Below are positions 41,470-49,683 of a stretch of 64,000 nt of DNA, piece after piece. The translations under genes were made by a program, and so were the position numbers. Location: NCBI RefSeq assembly GCF_012726235.1, contig NZ_JAASAH010000007.1:124001-188000 (forward strand), given 5' to 3'. The stretch comes from Streptomyces sp. HNM0574 (lineage in GTDB: Bacteria; Actinomycetota; Actinomycetes; Streptomycetales; Streptomycetaceae). Within the stretch, counting starts at the first letter, position 1. Each line of letters opens with the position of its first letter. The notes below the pieces were generated by a model. That model had not been told where the DNA came from. It ran no database searches and saw only the letters and a program-made list of their open reading frames with translations.

Positions 41470-42768
41470 TCAGAACACGGTGGATTCCGGCCGGTGCTTC
41501 TCGGCCATTTCCGTGAGCACCGGCACCAGTTCGGCCGGCCCCGGTACGGCCTGCGCCGCCGCGTGCAGCCGGTCGGCCCCCTGCTGGAACGCCGGGTCGC
41601 CGAGCAGCCGGAGCAGCCCCTCGCGCAGGCTCCCGGCGGACACCTCCGCGGAGTCGAGGACGAGCCCCGCGCCGCTGTCCGCGACGTGCCGGACCTGCCG
41701 CAGCGCGAAGGGGTCCGGGCTGGGGACGGCCAGTTGCGGCACCCGGTGGTGCAGCGCGGCCATGACCGTGCCGTTGCCGCCGTGGTGGATGATCGCCGAG
41801 CAGGTCGGCAGCAGCAGGTTGAGCGGCAGGTAGTCGATCAGCCGCACGTTCTCGGGCACGGCCTGTCCGGCCGCCTGGCCCTCCAGCTGGTTCTGGTTCA
41901 GGGTGGCCACCACCTCGATGTCCAGCCCGGCCACCGCCTCGAACAGTTCCGAGGCCAGGTCGGTGCCGCCCAGGAAGGCCCGCCCGCTCATGCCGAGCGA
42001 GATGCACACCCGAGGCCGCTGCGGCGGGGTGCGCAGCCACTCGGGCACCTCGGCCGGACCGTGGTACGGCGTCCAGCGCACCGGCACCGAGCGGGTCTCG
42101 ACGGGCAGCCGGAGCGCGTCCGGCGTCGGGTCGACCGTCCACTGGCCCAGCAGCAGCTCCTCGTCGAACCGCTGCCCGAACCGGCGCAGTTGGGGCTCCA
42201 TCATGGCGGCCATGGCGTCCGAGGGGCCGCCCGGTTCGCCGCCGGAGCGGCGCAGCTGCTCACGGTAGGTCTGCCGCATCCAGCCGACGTAGTCCTGGCC
42301 CCACAGCAGCCGGGCGTGCGCGGCGCCGGAGGCGCGCGCCGCGACGGGGGCGGGGAAGAACAGCGGGTCCCAGAGCACCAGTTCGGGCTTCCAGTACCGG
42401 GCGAAGCGCACCAGCTCGTCCGTCATCGGCCGCGCGCCGCCGGGCGGCGCCGGGGTGTAGTGGTACGCGAAGGGCGCCATCATGTACGCCTTCAGCAGGG
42501 ACCGCAGGTCCCGGGTGGCCTCGTCCATGGGGAGCGCCCCGACGACGGCCTCCAGCCGCTCGTCGCCCGCGGCCGAGCGGCTGGAGGCCCGCAGGTCCAC
42601 GTCGTCCGCCAGGGGCACCGGGAACAGGCCCGCCGCCTGGACGGCGCCGGCCACCTGCGGGTGCGAGACGATCCGCACCTCGTGCCCCGCGCTCTGGAAG
42701 GCCCAGGCCAGGGGCACGACCGGGAGCAGGTGTGCCGGTGCCGGGATGATCCCGAACAGAATCCTCAT
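41470..42768 (-). CDS. Glycosyltransferase 3 (GT-B)
   Basis: 432 aa. MRILFGIIPAPAHLLPVVPL start, LIDYLPLNLLLPTCSAIIHHGGNGT sugar-nucleotide motif, and VLWDPLFFPAPVAARASGAAHARLLWGQD, paralogous to VLWDTVAFPGAVAAAACGAAHARLVWGMD in GT1. The two probably recognise related donors or extend the same chain. Lies directly after the SnoaL-like gene (47 bp) in the carboxylase/carrier operon, away from the sugar block. Confidence 0.92.
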   Translation of the reverse strand: MRILFGIIPAPAHLLPVVPLAWAFQSAGHEVRIVSHPQVAGAVQAAGLFPVPLADDVDLRASSRSAAGDERLEAVVGALPMDEATRDLRSLLKAYMMAPFAYHYTPAPPGGARPMTDELVRFARYWKPELVLWDPLFFPAPVAARASGAAHARLLWGQDYVGWMRQTYREQLRRSGGEPGGPSDAMAAMMEPQLRRFGQRFDEELLLGQWTVDPTPDALRLPVETRSVPVRWTPYHGPAEVPEWLRTPPQRPRVCISLGMSGRAFLGGTDLASELFEAVAGLDIEVVATLNQNQLEGQAAGQAVPENVRLIDYLPLNLLLPTCSAIIHHGGNGTVMAALHHRVPQLAVPSPDPFALRQVRHVADSGAGLVLDSAEVSAGSLREGLLRLLGDPAFQQGADRLHAAAQAVPGPAELVPVLTEMAEKHRPESTVF

Positions 42769-42815
42769 GTACCGTCGCCGCCTTTCGCAGCCTGTGGAGG
42801 GAGAGTGGGGCGCGT

Positions 42816-43298
42816 TCACGCGGGTCCCGGGCCCCGCTGCCAGGACAGGTGGAAGGTCAGCGCGCGGAACCTCCAGCCCTGCTCCGTACGCGCCGCCTCG
42901 CAGGTGTAGTGGCCGCCGATCTCGAACAGCGGCCCCGGGCGCCCGTGTCGCTCCGGGTGGACGTGCGTGGCGCGCATCCGGAACCGCACGTCCGCCAGGT
43001 CCCCGCGCAGCGCGGTCCGGACGCGGAACGACCGGTGGCGGGTGCTCTCGAACTTGGCCTTGGCCTCGTGGTGGAACGCGGCGACGCCGTCCAGCCCGTC
43101 GACCTCCCCGATGGGGAAGCGGAGCCGGGCGTCCCGGGTGAAGACCGTGCGGGGCCACTCGGCGTCGAAGCCGTTCGCGTCGTGGGTGTCCAGCAACACC
43201 GTGTAGCGGGCGACGAGTTCCCTGATCCGGCGCCGGTCCTCGCCGGGCGGCCGCCGCGCCGGACCGGCGGGCGGCCGCGCGGCGGTCGGGAACGTCAC
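42816..43298 (-). CDS. SnoaL/NTF2-like protein
   Basis: 160 aa from GTG 43298, whose GTGA overlaps the stop of the carboxylase epsilon gene; a GTG at 43322 is possible but would overlap more. Pattern: RIRELVARYTVLLDTHDANGF, the long opening helix, then FTRDARLRFPIGEVDGLDGVAAFH and YTCEAARTEQGWRFRALTFHLSW as cone-shaped sheet strands. SnoaL-like proteins act as cyclases, hydroxylases or dehydratases in aromatic polyketide pathways; catalytic residues not assigned here. Confidence 0.8.
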   Translation of the reverse strand: MTFPTAARPPAGPARRPPGEDRRRIRELVARYTVLLDTHDANGFDAEWPRTVFTRDARLRFPIGEVDGLDGVAAFHHEAKAKFESTRHRSFRVRTALRGDLADVRFRMRATHVHPERHGRPGPLFEIGGHYTCEAARTEQGWRFRALTFHLSWQRGPGPA

Positions 43299-43528
43299 CG
43301 GTTCCGGTCCTCGCGCCGCCACCAGGTGCCGGCGCCGGCGAAGCCGGTCTCGGCGCGCGACCAGCGGGCGAGAGCGCGCTCCCGGCGGGGGGCGGCCGCG
43401 CCGGGCCGCGCGCCCCGGGCGAGCAACACCGCGGTGAGGGCGGCGACTTCGGCCGCGTCCGGGTTGCCCCGGGTCACGCGGAGGTACGGGGCGGGCGCCG
43501 GCTGTGCGGGGTCCGTGCTGTGCGGCAT
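43295..43528 (-). CDS. Acyl-CoA carboxylase epsilon subunit
   Basis: 77 aa. YLRVTRGNPDAAEVAALTAVLL near the N-terminus and W.R...........W at the C-terminus are the marks of the small AccE/PccE subunit that binds the beta subunit and boosts carboxylase activity in actinomycetes. Starts 13 bp after the beta-subunit gene; the pair is complete apart from the biotinylated alpha subunit, presumably supplied by the cell. Confidence 0.88.
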   Translation of the reverse strand: MPHSTDPAQPAPAPYLRVTRGNPDAAEVAALTAVLLARGARPGAAAPRRERALARWSRAETGFAGAGTWWRREDRNR

Positions 43529-43541
43529 CGCGGGCTCCTCC

Positions 43542-45086
43542 TCACTGCGGCGGGTTTCCGTGCTTGCGGGACGGGAGGTCGGCGTGCTTGGCCCGGAGCA
43601 TGGCCAGCAAGCCGATGAGCACCTGCCGGGTCTCGGCCGGATCGATGACGTCGTCGATCAGCCCGCGCTCGGCCGCGTAGTACGGGTGCATCAGCTCGGC
43701 CCGGTACTCCTTCACCCGCTGCCCGCGCACCGCCTCGGGGTCCTCGGCCGCGGCGATCTCCCGGCGGAAGATGACGTTCGCGGCGCCCTCGGCGCCCATC
43801 ACGGCGATCTCGTTGGCCGGCCAGGCCAGGGCCACGTCGGCGCCGATCGCGTGCGAGTCCATGACGATGTACGCGCCGCCGTACGCCTTGCGCAGCACCA
43901 GCGAGACCCGCGGGACGCTCGCGTTGCAGTAGGCGTACAGCAGCTTCGCCCCGCGCCGGATGATGCCGTCGTGCTCCTGGCTCACCCCGGGCAGGAAGCC
44001 GGGTACGTCGACGAGGGTGACCAGCGGGATGTTGAAGGCGTCGCAGAACTGCACGAAGCGGGCCGCCTTCTCGGAGGCGGTGATGTCCAGGGCGCCGGCC
44101 ATGGACTGCGGCTGATTGGCCACGATGCCGACGGTCTGCCCGTCCAGCCGCGCGAAGGCGCACACCACGTTCGCCGCCCAGGCGGCGCTGATCTCGAAGT
44201 ACTGCCCGTCGTCGACGACTTCCTCGATGACGGTGCGCACGTCGTAGGCGCAGTTGCCCTCCAGCTGCGCCACCTCGCGCAGGGCGCCGGTGGGGCGGTC
44301 GGCCGGGTCGTCGGAGGGCTCCTCGGGTGCCAGTTCGCGGTTGTTCGAGGGCAGCAGGGAGATCAGGTAGCGGACCTCCTCCAGGCAGCTCTCCTCGTCG
44401 TCGTGGACGAACTGGGCCACCCCGGAGGTGCCGCCGTGCACATCGGCGCCGCCGAGCCCGTTGTGGCTGATCTTCTCGCCCGTCACCGTCTCGACCACGT
44501 CGGGCCCGGTGATGAACATCTGCGCGGTCTCCCGGACCATGAACACGAAGTCCGTCAGCGCGGGGCTGTACGCGGCACCGCCGGCGCACGGGCCGAGCAT
44601 CACGCTGATCTGCGGGATGACGCCGGACGCGCGGGTGTTGCGGCGGAAGATGCCGCCGTACCCGGCCAGCGCGGTGACGCCCTCCTGGATGCGGGCCCCG
44701 GCCCCGTCGTTGAGGGACACCAGCGGGGCGCCGACCGCGACGGCCCGGTCCATCAGCTTGTGGATCTTCTCGGCGTGGGCCTCGCCCAGGGCGCCGCCGA
44801 AGATGCGGAAGTCGTGGGCGTAGACGAAGACCGTCCGGCCGTAGACCGTTCCCCAGCCGGTGATCACGCCGTCGGTGGCGGGCCGTTTGCGCTCCAGGCC
44901 GAAGCCGGTGGCGCGGTGCCTGCGGAGCCCTTCCAGCTCGTGGAAGGAGCCCTCGTCCAGCAGCAGGGCGATGCGTTCGCGCGCGGTGAGTTTGCCCTTG
45001 GCGTGCTGTCGTTCGGTGGCCCGCGCGTCCCCGCGCAGCATCTCCTCCTTGACGGAGGCGAGTTCCTCGAGATGAGCCGATGCCAT
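43542..45086 (-). CDS. Acyl-CoA carboxylase beta subunit (carboxyltransferase)
   Basis: 514 aa. Crotonase-like tandem fold with acyl-CoA oxyanion motifs GAGARIQEGV and GGAAYSPALTDF in the N-half and GFLPGVSQEHDGIIRRGAKLLYAY plus KAYGGAYIVM in the C-half. Transfers CO2 from biotin to acetyl- or propionyl-CoA to give malonyl- or methylmalonyl-CoA. The residue that selects acetyl versus propionyl (Asp in PccB numbering 422) was not assigned. In angucycline clusters a cluster-borne AccD provides extra malonyl-CoA for the type II PKS, the likely role here. Confidence 0.95.
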   Translation of the reverse strand: MASAHLEELASVKEEMLRGDARATERQHAKGKLTARERIALLLDEGSFHELEGLRRHRATGFGLERKRPATDGVITGWGTVYGRTVFVYAHDFRIFGGALGEAHAEKIHKLMDRAVAVGAPLVSLNDGAGARIQEGVTALAGYGGIFRRNTRASGVIPQISVMLGPCAGGAAYSPALTDFVFMVRETAQMFITGPDVVETVTGEKISHNGLGGADVHGGTSGVAQFVHDDEESCLEEVRYLISLLPSNNRELAPEEPSDDPADRPTGALREVAQLEGNCAYDVRTVIEEVVDDGQYFEISAAWAANVVCAFARLDGQTVGIVANQPQSMAGALDITASEKAARFVQFCDAFNIPLVTLVDVPGFLPGVSQEHDGIIRRGAKLLYAYCNASVPRVSLVLRKAYGGAYIVMDSHAIGADVALAWPANEIAVMGAEGAANVIFRREIAAAEDPEAVRGQRVKEYRAELMHPYYAAERGLIDDVIDPAETRQVLIGLLAMLRAKHADLPSRKHGNPPQ

Positions 45087-45109
45087 GCCAGTCACTCTCC
45101 TGTCGGTGG

Positions 45110-45934
45110 TCAGGCCCAGGCCGCCGCCCGGACCGGGGGCGGGCCGGGCAGCGGGAGCGGTGCGAGCAGTCCCGCGGGATCGGGCGCGTACAGGCAGTCG
45201 GCGGGCAGCCAGCGCACCGCTTCCGGCCAGGCGACGTCGCCCCGTACCGCGGCGGCGGCCACGTGCACGACGTGCGAGGAGCCGCAGGAGACGTTGTCCA
45301 CCGTCCAGCCGCGCGGGCGCTCGGGTCCCTCCGCTCCGGCGGGTCCGGGGCCGCTGCCCAGGTAGTCGGCCGAGAGGCTGCGGCCCAGGCCGGTGCCCAG
45401 GCCCTTGAGGTACGCCTCCTTCCGCGTCCACAGCCGGCCGAAGGCCAACTGCCGCTCCCGGGACGCCGATCGCTCCAGCTCCTCCTGTTCCGCGGGGTGC
45501 AGGGACGAGGAGCACAGCTCGACGGTCTCCGCCGCCGGGAGCTTCTCCACGTCGACGCCGACGGGCTCGGTGGCGACGCCGAACAGGGCCAGGCCGTTGC
45601 TGTGCGAGAGCGAGAAGTGCAGCGGGGTGTCCGGGTACGCGACGGCCGGCCTGCCGTGGGCCTCGCCGCAGCCCGGGCACGCCTCGCGGGTGAAGCGGAT
45701 CTCGCCGGGGCGCACGTCCAGGTAGGCGGCGAGCACCCGGCGCAGCGCGATGTGCGCCGACAGGTACAGCAGCCGGTCGTGCGGCAGCGAGAAGGCCGCG
45801 GCCCTGGCCCGTTCCCGCTCGTCGAGTTCGGCGGTGACGAGCGGGTCGGCGGGCGGTTCGGTCCACGGCTGGCGCAGCATCCACAGGTCGAGCCGGCCGC
45901 GCGGGACGGGGTCCGGCCCGGCGTACCCGGTCAC
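45110..45934 (-). CDS. 4'-phosphopantetheinyl transferase, Sfp type
   Basis: 274 aa. HFSLSHSNGLALFGVA, then GVDVEKL (Mg-binding Asp and Glu) and FGRLWTRKEAYLKGLGTGL, the two diagnostic motifs. Converts apo carrier proteins to the holo form using CoA. GTG overlaps the stop of the carrier protein gene (GTGA). A dedicated PPTase is unusual in angucycline clusters and probably serves the atypical carrier encoded upstream as well as the PKS ACP. Confidence 0.95.
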   Translation of the reverse strand: MTGYAGPDPVPRGRLDLWMLRQPWTEPPADPLVTAELDERERARAAAFSLPHDRLLYLSAHIALRRVLAAYLDVRPGEIRFTREACPGCGEAHGRPAVAYPDTPLHFSLSHSNGLALFGVATEPVGVDVEKLPAAETVELCSSSLHPAEQEELERSASRERQLAFGRLWTRKEAYLKGLGTGLGRSLSADYLGSGPGPAGAEGPERPRGWTVDNVSCGSSHVVHVAAAAVRGDVAWPEAVRWLPADCLYAPDPAGLLAPLPLPGPPPVRAAAWA

Positions 45935-46323
45935 CGGTGCCCGCCGAGGTGCGCGGAGCCGGCCTCCTCCCGCACGGTGGCGGCCGCGAGCGGAGTGCCG
46001 TCCGTGCCGGGCTCGTCCTCCAGCCGGAGCGCCACCTTGGCGGCGAGCTCGGCCACGCTGTCGTCCAGGACGGTGACGACGCCGATGTCGACGCCGAAGG
46101 ACAGCTGGAGCAGCTGCTTCAGGTGCAGTCCGAGGATCGAGCCGACGCCCTGGGTGTGCAGCGGGCGGCTGGTGTCGACGCGGTGCGCGGACGGCACCTC
46201 CAGCAGCCGGGTCAGCTCGCCGGCCACGAAGGTCTCGATGCCGCGGATGCGGGCGTCGATGTCCTGCGCCAGCAGCGCGGAGCGCGCGGGGGCGCGGCCC
46301 TGGGGAACGGTGGTCGCGGTCAT
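45931..46323 (-). CDS. Discrete carrier protein with variant DSL motif
   Basis: 130 aa. The central 75 residues are an acyl/peptidyl-carrier fold: helix 1 IETFVAGELTRLLEVP, then PLHTQGVGSILGLHLKQLLQ, in which Ser62 is the expected phosphopantetheine site, and DIGVVTVLDDSVAELAAKV. The usual D-S-L is G-S-I. Sequence character is closer to modular-PKS ACPs than to the type II PKS ACP at 51492. Poorly conserved N- and C-terminal tails of about 27 and 30 residues. Coupled by 4-bp overlaps to the exporter upstream and the PPTase downstream. No loading enzyme (AMP ligase or KS III) is seen. Confidence 0.75.
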   Translation of the reverse strand: MTATTVPQGRAPARSALLAQDIDARIRGIETFVAGELTRLLEVPSAHRVDTSRPLHTQGVGSILGLHLKQLLQLSFGVDIGVVTVLDDSVAELAAKVALRLEDEPGTDGTPLAAATVREEAGSAHLGGHR

Positions 46324-47534
46324 CTTCGGGTGTCCTCTTCCTCGTCCGGTCGGCGCCGTCCGGCCAGCGCGGTGAGCAGGCCGAGGGCGCCGAGCGCGGT
46401 GATGACGTACAGCGCCGGGCGCTCGTCGGCGGCGGCGGTCAGCAGTGCGGCGGTGGTGGTCAGTGACACGACGGCGCCCAGCTGGACACCGGTCTGGTAG
46501 AGCGGGACGGCCAGGCCCCGGTCCGCCGCCGGAATCCCGGACGTCGCCTGCATGTTGAGCGCGCCGAAGGCGCCCACGAAGGCGGCGCCCACCAGCAGCA
46601 GCGTGGGCAGCAGCCCCGTCGCGTAGGTGCCGGGACCGGGCCCGGCGAGCAGCCAGAGGTGGCCGAGCAGCGCGGCGAGGGCGCCGAGCGCGATCAGCCG
46701 CCGGGTGCCGTGGCGCTGGACCATGCGCGGGGTGAGCAGCGCCGAGCCGACCAGTGGCAGGCAGGCGGGCAGGAACGCGAGCGCGGTCTGCCAGGGCGCC
46801 CAGCCGCGTTCGGTGTGCAGCGCGAAGACGGCGGTCAGCAGCAGCGCCAGGTACGAGCCGTTGAGGGTGGCCGCGCCGAGCGCGGAGCGCAGCAGCGGGC
46901 CGTCGCGCAGCACCCGCGCGGGCAGCAGCGGGGGCCGGGCCGCGCGCGCGGGCTCGTCGGGGATCAGCCGCCAGGCGAGGGGCAGCAGCACCAGGGCCGC
47001 GGCGGCGGGGAAGAGCAGGGGGCCGCGCCAGCTGAGCGCGGTGAGGGCGCCGGAGAGCAGCAGCCCGACGGCGAAGCCGGCCGCGCCGAACAGCGAGTAG
47101 ACGGAGACGGCGCGCCGCTGCCGGGGCCCCTCGGGGAAGACGGTGGTGATGATGGCCAGTCCGGCGGGCGCGGTGAGCGCGGCGCAGGCACCCTTGACGA
47201 CCCGGGTGAGCACCAGCACGGCGCCGCTGTCGGCCAGTCCGCCCGCGACGGAGGCGAGGACGAAGACGGCCAGCGCGGTCAGGTAGACGCGGCGGCGGCC
47301 GAAGCGGGAGGTGATCCGGGGGCCGAGCAGCAGCAGTCCGCCGAAGCCGAGCGCGAAGCCGCTCATGACCCAGTGCACGCCCCACAGGGACAGGCCGAGC
47401 CCGTCCGCCGTGGCGGGCAGCGCGGGCAGCACGACGGACACTTCGAGCGCGTCGATGAGCATGTTCCCCGCGAGCACGAACAGCAGGGACCACAGGCGGA
47501 GTCGGGCTCCCGGGTGGGAGTGGGTGGTGGTCAT
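46320..47534 (-). CDS. MFS transporter
   Basis: 404 aa, about 12-13 helices, first LWSLLFVLAGNMLIDALEVSVVLPALP. Motif A-like GPRITSRFGRRRVYLTAL and the helix 5 motif GAAGFAVGLLLSGALTALSWR indicate a drug:proton antiporter. It has no obvious paralogy to the DHA2 pump at 29753 beyond fold. First gene after the PKS operon terminators and coupled to the carrier protein gene, so probably a second export route for the product. Confidence 0.88.
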   Translation of the reverse strand: MTTTHSHPGARLRLWSLLFVLAGNMLIDALEVSVVLPALPATADGLGLSLWGVHWVMSGFALGFGGLLLLGPRITSRFGRRRVYLTALAVFVLASVAGGLADSGAVLVLTRVVKGACAALTAPAGLAIITTVFPEGPRQRRAVSVYSLFGAAGFAVGLLLSGALTALSWRGPLLFPAAAALVLLPLAWRLIPDEPARAARPPLLPARVLRDGPLLRSALGAATLNGSYLALLLTAVFALHTERGWAPWQTALAFLPACLPLVGSALLTPRMVQRHGTRRLIALGALAALLGHLWLLAGPGPGTYATGLLPTLLLVGAAFVGAFGALNMQATSGIPAADRGLAVPLYQTGVQLGAVVSLTTTAALLTAAADERPALYVITALGALGLLTALAGRRRPDEEEDTRR

Positions 47535-47584
47535 GTCTCTCGTCACCGTCCGCGGGTCACGGGTGGAGGAGGTGGGCGGAGGGA

Positions 47585-47660
47585 GGGGCCGGCCGCGATG
47601 CTGCGTACGGGGGACGCGGCCGGCCCCGCTTCCGGCGCCCCGACGGGGGCGGGGCGCCGG
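47585..47660 (-). terminator. Two tandem hairpins ending the PKS operon
   Basis: Hairpin 1: GGGGCCGGCCGCG (47585-47597) with its complement 47615-47627. Hairpin 2: CCGGCGCCCC (47632-47641) with 47651-47660. Both perfect, lying just after the oxygenase-reductase stop at 47676 on the transcript. They delimit the E-F-A-B-C-D-L-M operon. Confidence 0.75.
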
Positions 47661-47675
47661 GGTCTCGGGCCCGGT

Positions 47676-49679
47676 TCAGCCGCCGAGCAGCGTGCCGCCG
47701 CTGGCGTCGAGGTACGAGCCGGTGACCCAGCGGGAGTCGTCGCCCGCGAGGAAGCCGACGACGTCGGCGACGTCCTCGGCCGCACCGACCCGGTTGAACG
47801 CGGAGAGCGCGGCCATCTGCTCGACGGCCTCGGGGATGTCGAAGACGGGGCCGCCGTTGTCGGTGATGCCGGGGCCGACGCTGTTGACGGTGATGTTCCG
47901 CGCGGCCAGGTGCTTGGCGTAGTGCAGCGTGAGCTGGTCGACGGCGCCCTTGGTCATCGCGTACGCCACCTCCTGCGGGTTGGCGAAGCGGGTCAGCCCG
48001 GAGGAGATGTTCACGATGCGGCCGCCGTCGGGGATGTTGTCCACGGCGCGCTGGACGAGGAAGAACGGGGCCCGCGCGTTGACGGCGAAGAGCCGGTCGA
48101 ACTGCTCGGTGGTGACCTCCTCCGGCGCCACGCCGCCCATCACACCCGCGTTGTTGACCAGGATGTGCAGGTCCGTGCTGCCGGTGCGCTCCTTCAGGGC
48201 ACGCTCCAGCTGGACGAACAGCTCGTGCACGGCGGCGGTTTCGGCCAGGTCGGCCTGGACGGCGAAGGCGCGTCCGCCGTCCTTCTCGATGGCGGCGACG
48301 GTCTCGTCGGCCGCCTCCCGGTTGCCCGCGCAGTGCACGGCGACGAGCGCCCCGTCGCGGGCCAGCCGCTGCGCGACGGCCCGGCCGATGCCCCGGCTGG
48401 AGCCGGTCACCAGCGCGGTCTTGCCGGTGAGTGTGCCCATGGTGGTCCTCCTGTGGCTGGTGTTTCGCGTGGTGGGCCGGTGCGGCGCCGCGGCGGGCGG
48501 CCCGGTGCGGGCGGCGCCGTCCGGCGGCCCGGGGTACGGCGCGTCCAGGCCGCTGATCATGCGGGCGAGGTGGCGGCGTACCGGGGCGCGGTCGAGCAGC
48601 TCGCCGACGACGGTGCGCAGCGCTTCCACCTCGGGCCCGCCGAGCAGCAGTTGGGCCTGGGCCTCGATGTTGGCGAGGGTGCGGGCGCCGACCGGGTGGC
48701 GGACCTCGTGGTACGAGTCGAGGAGTTCCTCGTCGGGCGTCCCGCCGCACTGCGCGGCGAGCTTCCAGCCGAGGTCGGCCGCGTCCTGGAGGCCCAGGTT
48801 GAGGGCCTGGCCGCCGACGGGCAGCTGCACGTGTGCCGCGTCCCCGGCGAGCAGCACCCGGCCCTGGCGGTAGTGCGTGGCCTGGCGCAGGGCGTTGCCG
48901 AAGGCGTTCACCCACAGCGGGGTGCCGTGCCCGATGTCCTCGCCGGTGATCCGCCGCCAGGCGGCGGCGACCTCGGCGAACTCCGGTGGCCCGGTGCGCC
49001 GTTCGGGCTCGCGCCCGTACTCGTGCAGCATGACGCGGGTGCTGCCGTCCGGCCAGCGGGAGGCGATGGCCAGGCCCGCGGGGAAGCGCTCGAAGCGGCG
49101 GCCCGGGATGTCGATCCCGGAGACGTCGGCGCGGAGCAGCTCCTTGGTGGCGTCCCGGCCGGGGAAGTCGAAGCCGGCGAGCCGCCGCACGGTGCTCGCC
49201 TCCCCGTCGCAGCCGACGAGGTACCCGGCGGTGCCGGTGTACGCCGTGCCGCCGGGGCCCGTGGCCTCGACGGTGACGGAGTGCTCGCCGGTACGGAGCC
49301 CGGTGACCCGGTGCCCGCGCCGGATCTCCGCGCCCCAGGAGCGGGCCCGCTCCTGGAGCACCGCCTCGATCCGGGTCTGCGGGGCCTTCCACTGGCCGGC
49401 GAAGCGGTGTTCCGGCTCGGCCGCGGTCAGGTCCAGCGGGATGCCGCCGAAGTGTCCGGCGCCGCCCGCCGGGGGCGGGCCGAGCGGCTCCAGCAGGCCG
49501 CGTTCCTCGAAGAGTTCCATGGTCCTGGCGTGCAGGGTGGAGGCCCGGGACTCGGTGGTCGGTTCCGGCAGCTGCTCCAGCACGGTCACCCGTGCCCCGC
49601 CGGCCCGCAGCTCGCACGCGAGCAGCAGGCCGACGGGTCCGGCACCGACCACGAGAACGTCGGTGTCCCAAGCGGTCAT
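47676..49679 (-). CDS. Bifunctional FAD oxygenase / short-chain reductase (UrdM/PgaM type)
   Basis: 667 aa. Residues 1-375: aromatic hydroxylase with VVGAGPVGLLLACEL, YLVGCDGEASTVRRLAGFDFPG and VLLAGDAAHVQLPVGGQALN, lacking the C-terminal thioredoxin-like domain of the PgaE-like enzyme at 54714. A Pro/Thr/Arg linker leads into an SDR from residue 414: LVTGSSRGIGRAV, NNAG, and YAMTK (YxxxK). In urdamycin and gaudimycin clusters this fusion does C-12b hydroxylation/2,3-dehydration and C-6 ketoreduction. The internal ATG at 48440 has an excellent AGGAGG, so a free reductase of 254 aa is probably made too, as reported for PgaM. The upstream cyclase gene ends 5 bp before the start. Confidence 0.95.
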   Translation of the reverse strand: MTAWDTDVLVVGAGPVGLLLACELRAGGARVTVLEQLPEPTTESRASTLHARTMELFEERGLLEPLGPPPAGGAGHFGGIPLDLTAAEPEHRFAGQWKAPQTRIEAVLQERARSWGAEIRRGHRVTGLRTGEHSVTVEATGPGGTAYTGTAGYLVGCDGEASTVRRLAGFDFPGRDATKELLRADVSGIDIPGRRFERFPAGLAIASRWPDGSTRVMLHEYGREPERRTGPPEFAEVAAAWRRITGEDIGHGTPLWVNAFGNALRQATHYRQGRVLLAGDAAHVQLPVGGQALNLGLQDAADLGWKLAAQCGGTPDEELLDSYHEVRHPVGARTLANIEAQAQLLLGGPEVEALRTVVGELLDRAPVRRHLARMISGLDAPYPGPPDGAARTGPPAAAPHRPTTRNTSHRRTTMGTLTGKTALVTGSSRGIGRAVAQRLARDGALVAVHCAGNREAADETVAAIEKDGGRAFAVQADLAETAAVHELFVQLERALKERTGSTDLHILVNNAGVMGGVAPEEVTTEQFDRLFAVNARAPFFLVQRAVDNIPDGGRIVNISSGLTRFANPQEVAYAMTKGAVDQLTLHYAKHLAARNITVNSVGPGITDNGGPVFDIPEAVEQMAALSAFNRVGAAEDVADVVGFLAGDDSRWVTGSYLDASGGTLLGG
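48438..48452 (-). promoter_or_regulatory. Internal ribosome binding site and ATG for the free reductase domain
   Basis: On the minus strand AGGAGG (48452-48447) is six bases before ATG (48440-48438), better than the site at the full-length start. It is positioned exactly at the domain border, so a separate SDR polypeptide (47676-48440) is expected. Confidence 0.75.
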
Positions 49680-49683
49680 CGGG

